From the NCBI GenBank assembly GCA_937958235.1, contig CALFGG010000008.1, forward strand, positions 1-12,149: 12,149 bases of DNA, read 5' to 3'. Shown in pieces: positions 11,097 through 12,149 of the stretch. The notes below the pieces were generated by a model, which did no database searches, was not told where the DNA came from, and saw only the letters and a program-made list of their open reading frames with translations. The DNA comes from an uncultured Candidatus Saccharibacteria bacterium. Lineage in GTDB: Bacteria; Patescibacteriota; Saccharimonadia; Saccharimonadales; Saccharimonadaceae. Made by a program: the position numbers and the translations under genes. The stretch's first letter is position 1; each line of letters begins with the position of its first letter.

Positions 11097-12149
11097 ATGA
11101 AAAAAGAATCTGCCCCCAATCGTATTGAGTCTGTATCAAAAATCTATGAATATGGAAAAGAAAATCTAGAGGGGTATGAGTATCTTGATCGATTTGAAGG
11201 GTTAACTTTAAAGCAGGAAGCGTGTCTTGATGGACTGATTGGGAAACTGTCAGAACTATATAGTAAAAGAAATGGACAGTGGCTTTCGAACTTCTTAAAA
11301 GAAGAAGAAAGTAACGAATGGAATCGTGACTATGAGACGGGAAACTTTACTTATATCGAAGACTTGAGAAAATCTGAGGTTTCTAATGTTCATGATTTTG
11401 CAAGATGGTATGATTATGCAATGCAGAGGTATGCCAGAGAGTATTTTCTACCAGCTGCAAACCGACATGATGAAACATACATAAATGCAGTACAGAAATT
11501 AGTCTCGGATGGTGTATTGCCAGAGTCTACTACTCAGAAAATGTCTAGATTTGCCGAACATAAAATAAAATATCGCGTGGTGGATGTTTTTCGGGAACGA
11601 GATAATGCTGGTTGTTGCACATCGCTTGATGTGTATATGGAACTTCATAATGACACGAATAGTTTTTATCCAGAGATTACCTATGCGATGGATACTGGTT
11701 TTGGGCCTAATAAATTGTCTAGTGATGATGATGTTAGCAAATTGGATAATAATGCATTTAAGCATGTCTTGGATCATGAAAAAACGCATATTATCACGAG
11801 AAATATCTTTGAATTGGATTTTAAAAGCGATCGGAAGGATGATGTTTTTGAGGCAAACCGGATTATCAATGAAGCGAGCGTGGAATGGCTAACTCTACTC
11901 ATGAATGACAGTGCGACATTAGAGCAGGCGTGTAATACGGATATCCTTAGCTATGGTTTTAATGCTGGTGCTCCGTACTCGTTAGAGAGAAAAACTTTGG
12001 ATGCATTACTTCAAGAAGGCGACGAAAAGATCTCGCCAGAAACAATATTCTTGCTTTGCGGAAATGAAAATATTAATAATATTGAAAATAAAATTTTTAC
12101 ATATTCTACTGATAATCCAGATATAACACTTCAAATAGAAATGAGCTCT
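11097..12149 (+). CDS. Putative gluzincin-type HExxH metalloprotease, 3' end missing
   Basis: Open from ATG 11097 to the window end (351 codons, no stop). Residues 1-170 are helical and charged and not recognised. The HEKTH motif (227-231) in FKHVLDHEKTHIITRN, with NEASVEW (E259 or E263) 27 or more residues later, fits a gluzincin active site: two His ligands, the catalytic Glu in the motif and a downstream Glu ligand. The family is not identified and is different from the DUF2268 protein at 6527. No signal peptide or membrane span in the visible part. The start is fixed by a good promoter whose -10 ends six bases before the ATG, so the gene is probably leaderless. A chance HExxH is possible, but the downstream Glu-rich helix makes it less likely. 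Confidence 0.8.
   Translation, partial: MKKESAPNRIESVSKIYEYGKENLEGYEYLDRFEGLTLKQEACLDGLIGKLSELYSKRNGQWLSNFLKEEESNEWNRDYETGNFTYIEDLRKSEVSNVHDFARWYDYAMQRYAREYFLPAANRHDETYINAVQKLVSDGVLPESTTQKMSRFAEHKIKYRVVDVFRERDNAGCCTSLDVYMELHNDTNSFYPEITYAMDTGFGPNKLSSDDDVSKLDNNAFKHVLDHEKTHIITRNIFELDFKSDRKDDVFEANRIINEASVEWLTLLMNDSATLEQACNTDILSYGFNAGAPYSLERKTLDALLQEGDEKISPETIFLLCGNENINNIENKIFTYSTDNPDITLQIEMSS

Overview
The window is a moderately AT-rich, gene-dense bacterial segment that reads like an accessory region of a Candidate Phyla Radiation (Patescibacteria) genome, perhaps Saccharibacteria. That placement is an inference. It rests on the many unrecognised cytoplasmic proteins, genes that seem to start at or near the first transcribed base, short intergenic gaps, and several domains (ADP-ribosyltransferase-like, DUF1883, HopA1-like, HExxH zincins) that suggest effector or conflict functions. 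Gene ends use only TAA or TAG, but long ORFs contain no in-frame TGA, so nothing points to TGA recoding.

Layout. 1-152: a short N-terminal look-alike and a strong hairpin. 153-3438: a + strand cluster made of a kinase-like protein, an ADP-ribosyltransferase-like protein in the same frame and separated from it by one TAA, and a small unknown protein, closed by a terminator. 3607-5643: a complete transcription unit (extended -10 promoter, ~260 nt structured leader, G+C-richer 558-aa unknown gene, terminator). 5683-6438 (-) and 6527-7180 (+): a divergent pair, an unknown acidic protein and a DUF2268-type zinc protease. 7225-7362: an IS30-family transposase fragment. 7415-7768: a small unknown gene, convergent with 7814-8305 (-), a DUF1883 protein. 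8413-8750: a regulatory region with a consensus promoter, an inverted repeat, a second promoter and two consecutive terminator-like RNA hairpins, leading into 8750-9808, a HopA1-like protein. 9872-10065: terminators, tRNA-Thr(GGT) and a 21-bp exact copy of the tRNA 3' end. 10200-10787 (-): a second G+C-richer unknown gene. 11097 to the end: a gluzincin-type HExxH protein cut by the window edge.

The strongest novel signal is an RNA element shared by the leaders of the two otherwise unrelated G+C-richer genes (3842-3883 on + and 10817-10857 on -). Both have an outer stem whose bases differ but still pair, enclosing an identical GGGGAAAATCCCC hairpin followed by a similar A/T-rich single strand and then the Shine-Dalgarno. 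Both leaders also carry a long upstream hairpin that depends on G-U pairs. This looks like an undescribed cis-regulatory RNA. The second candidate is the 8529-8697 locus, where a promoter drives directly into two tandem intrinsic-terminator-like structures ahead of the HopA1-like gene. All protein functions are judged from motifs by eye; no search was run.
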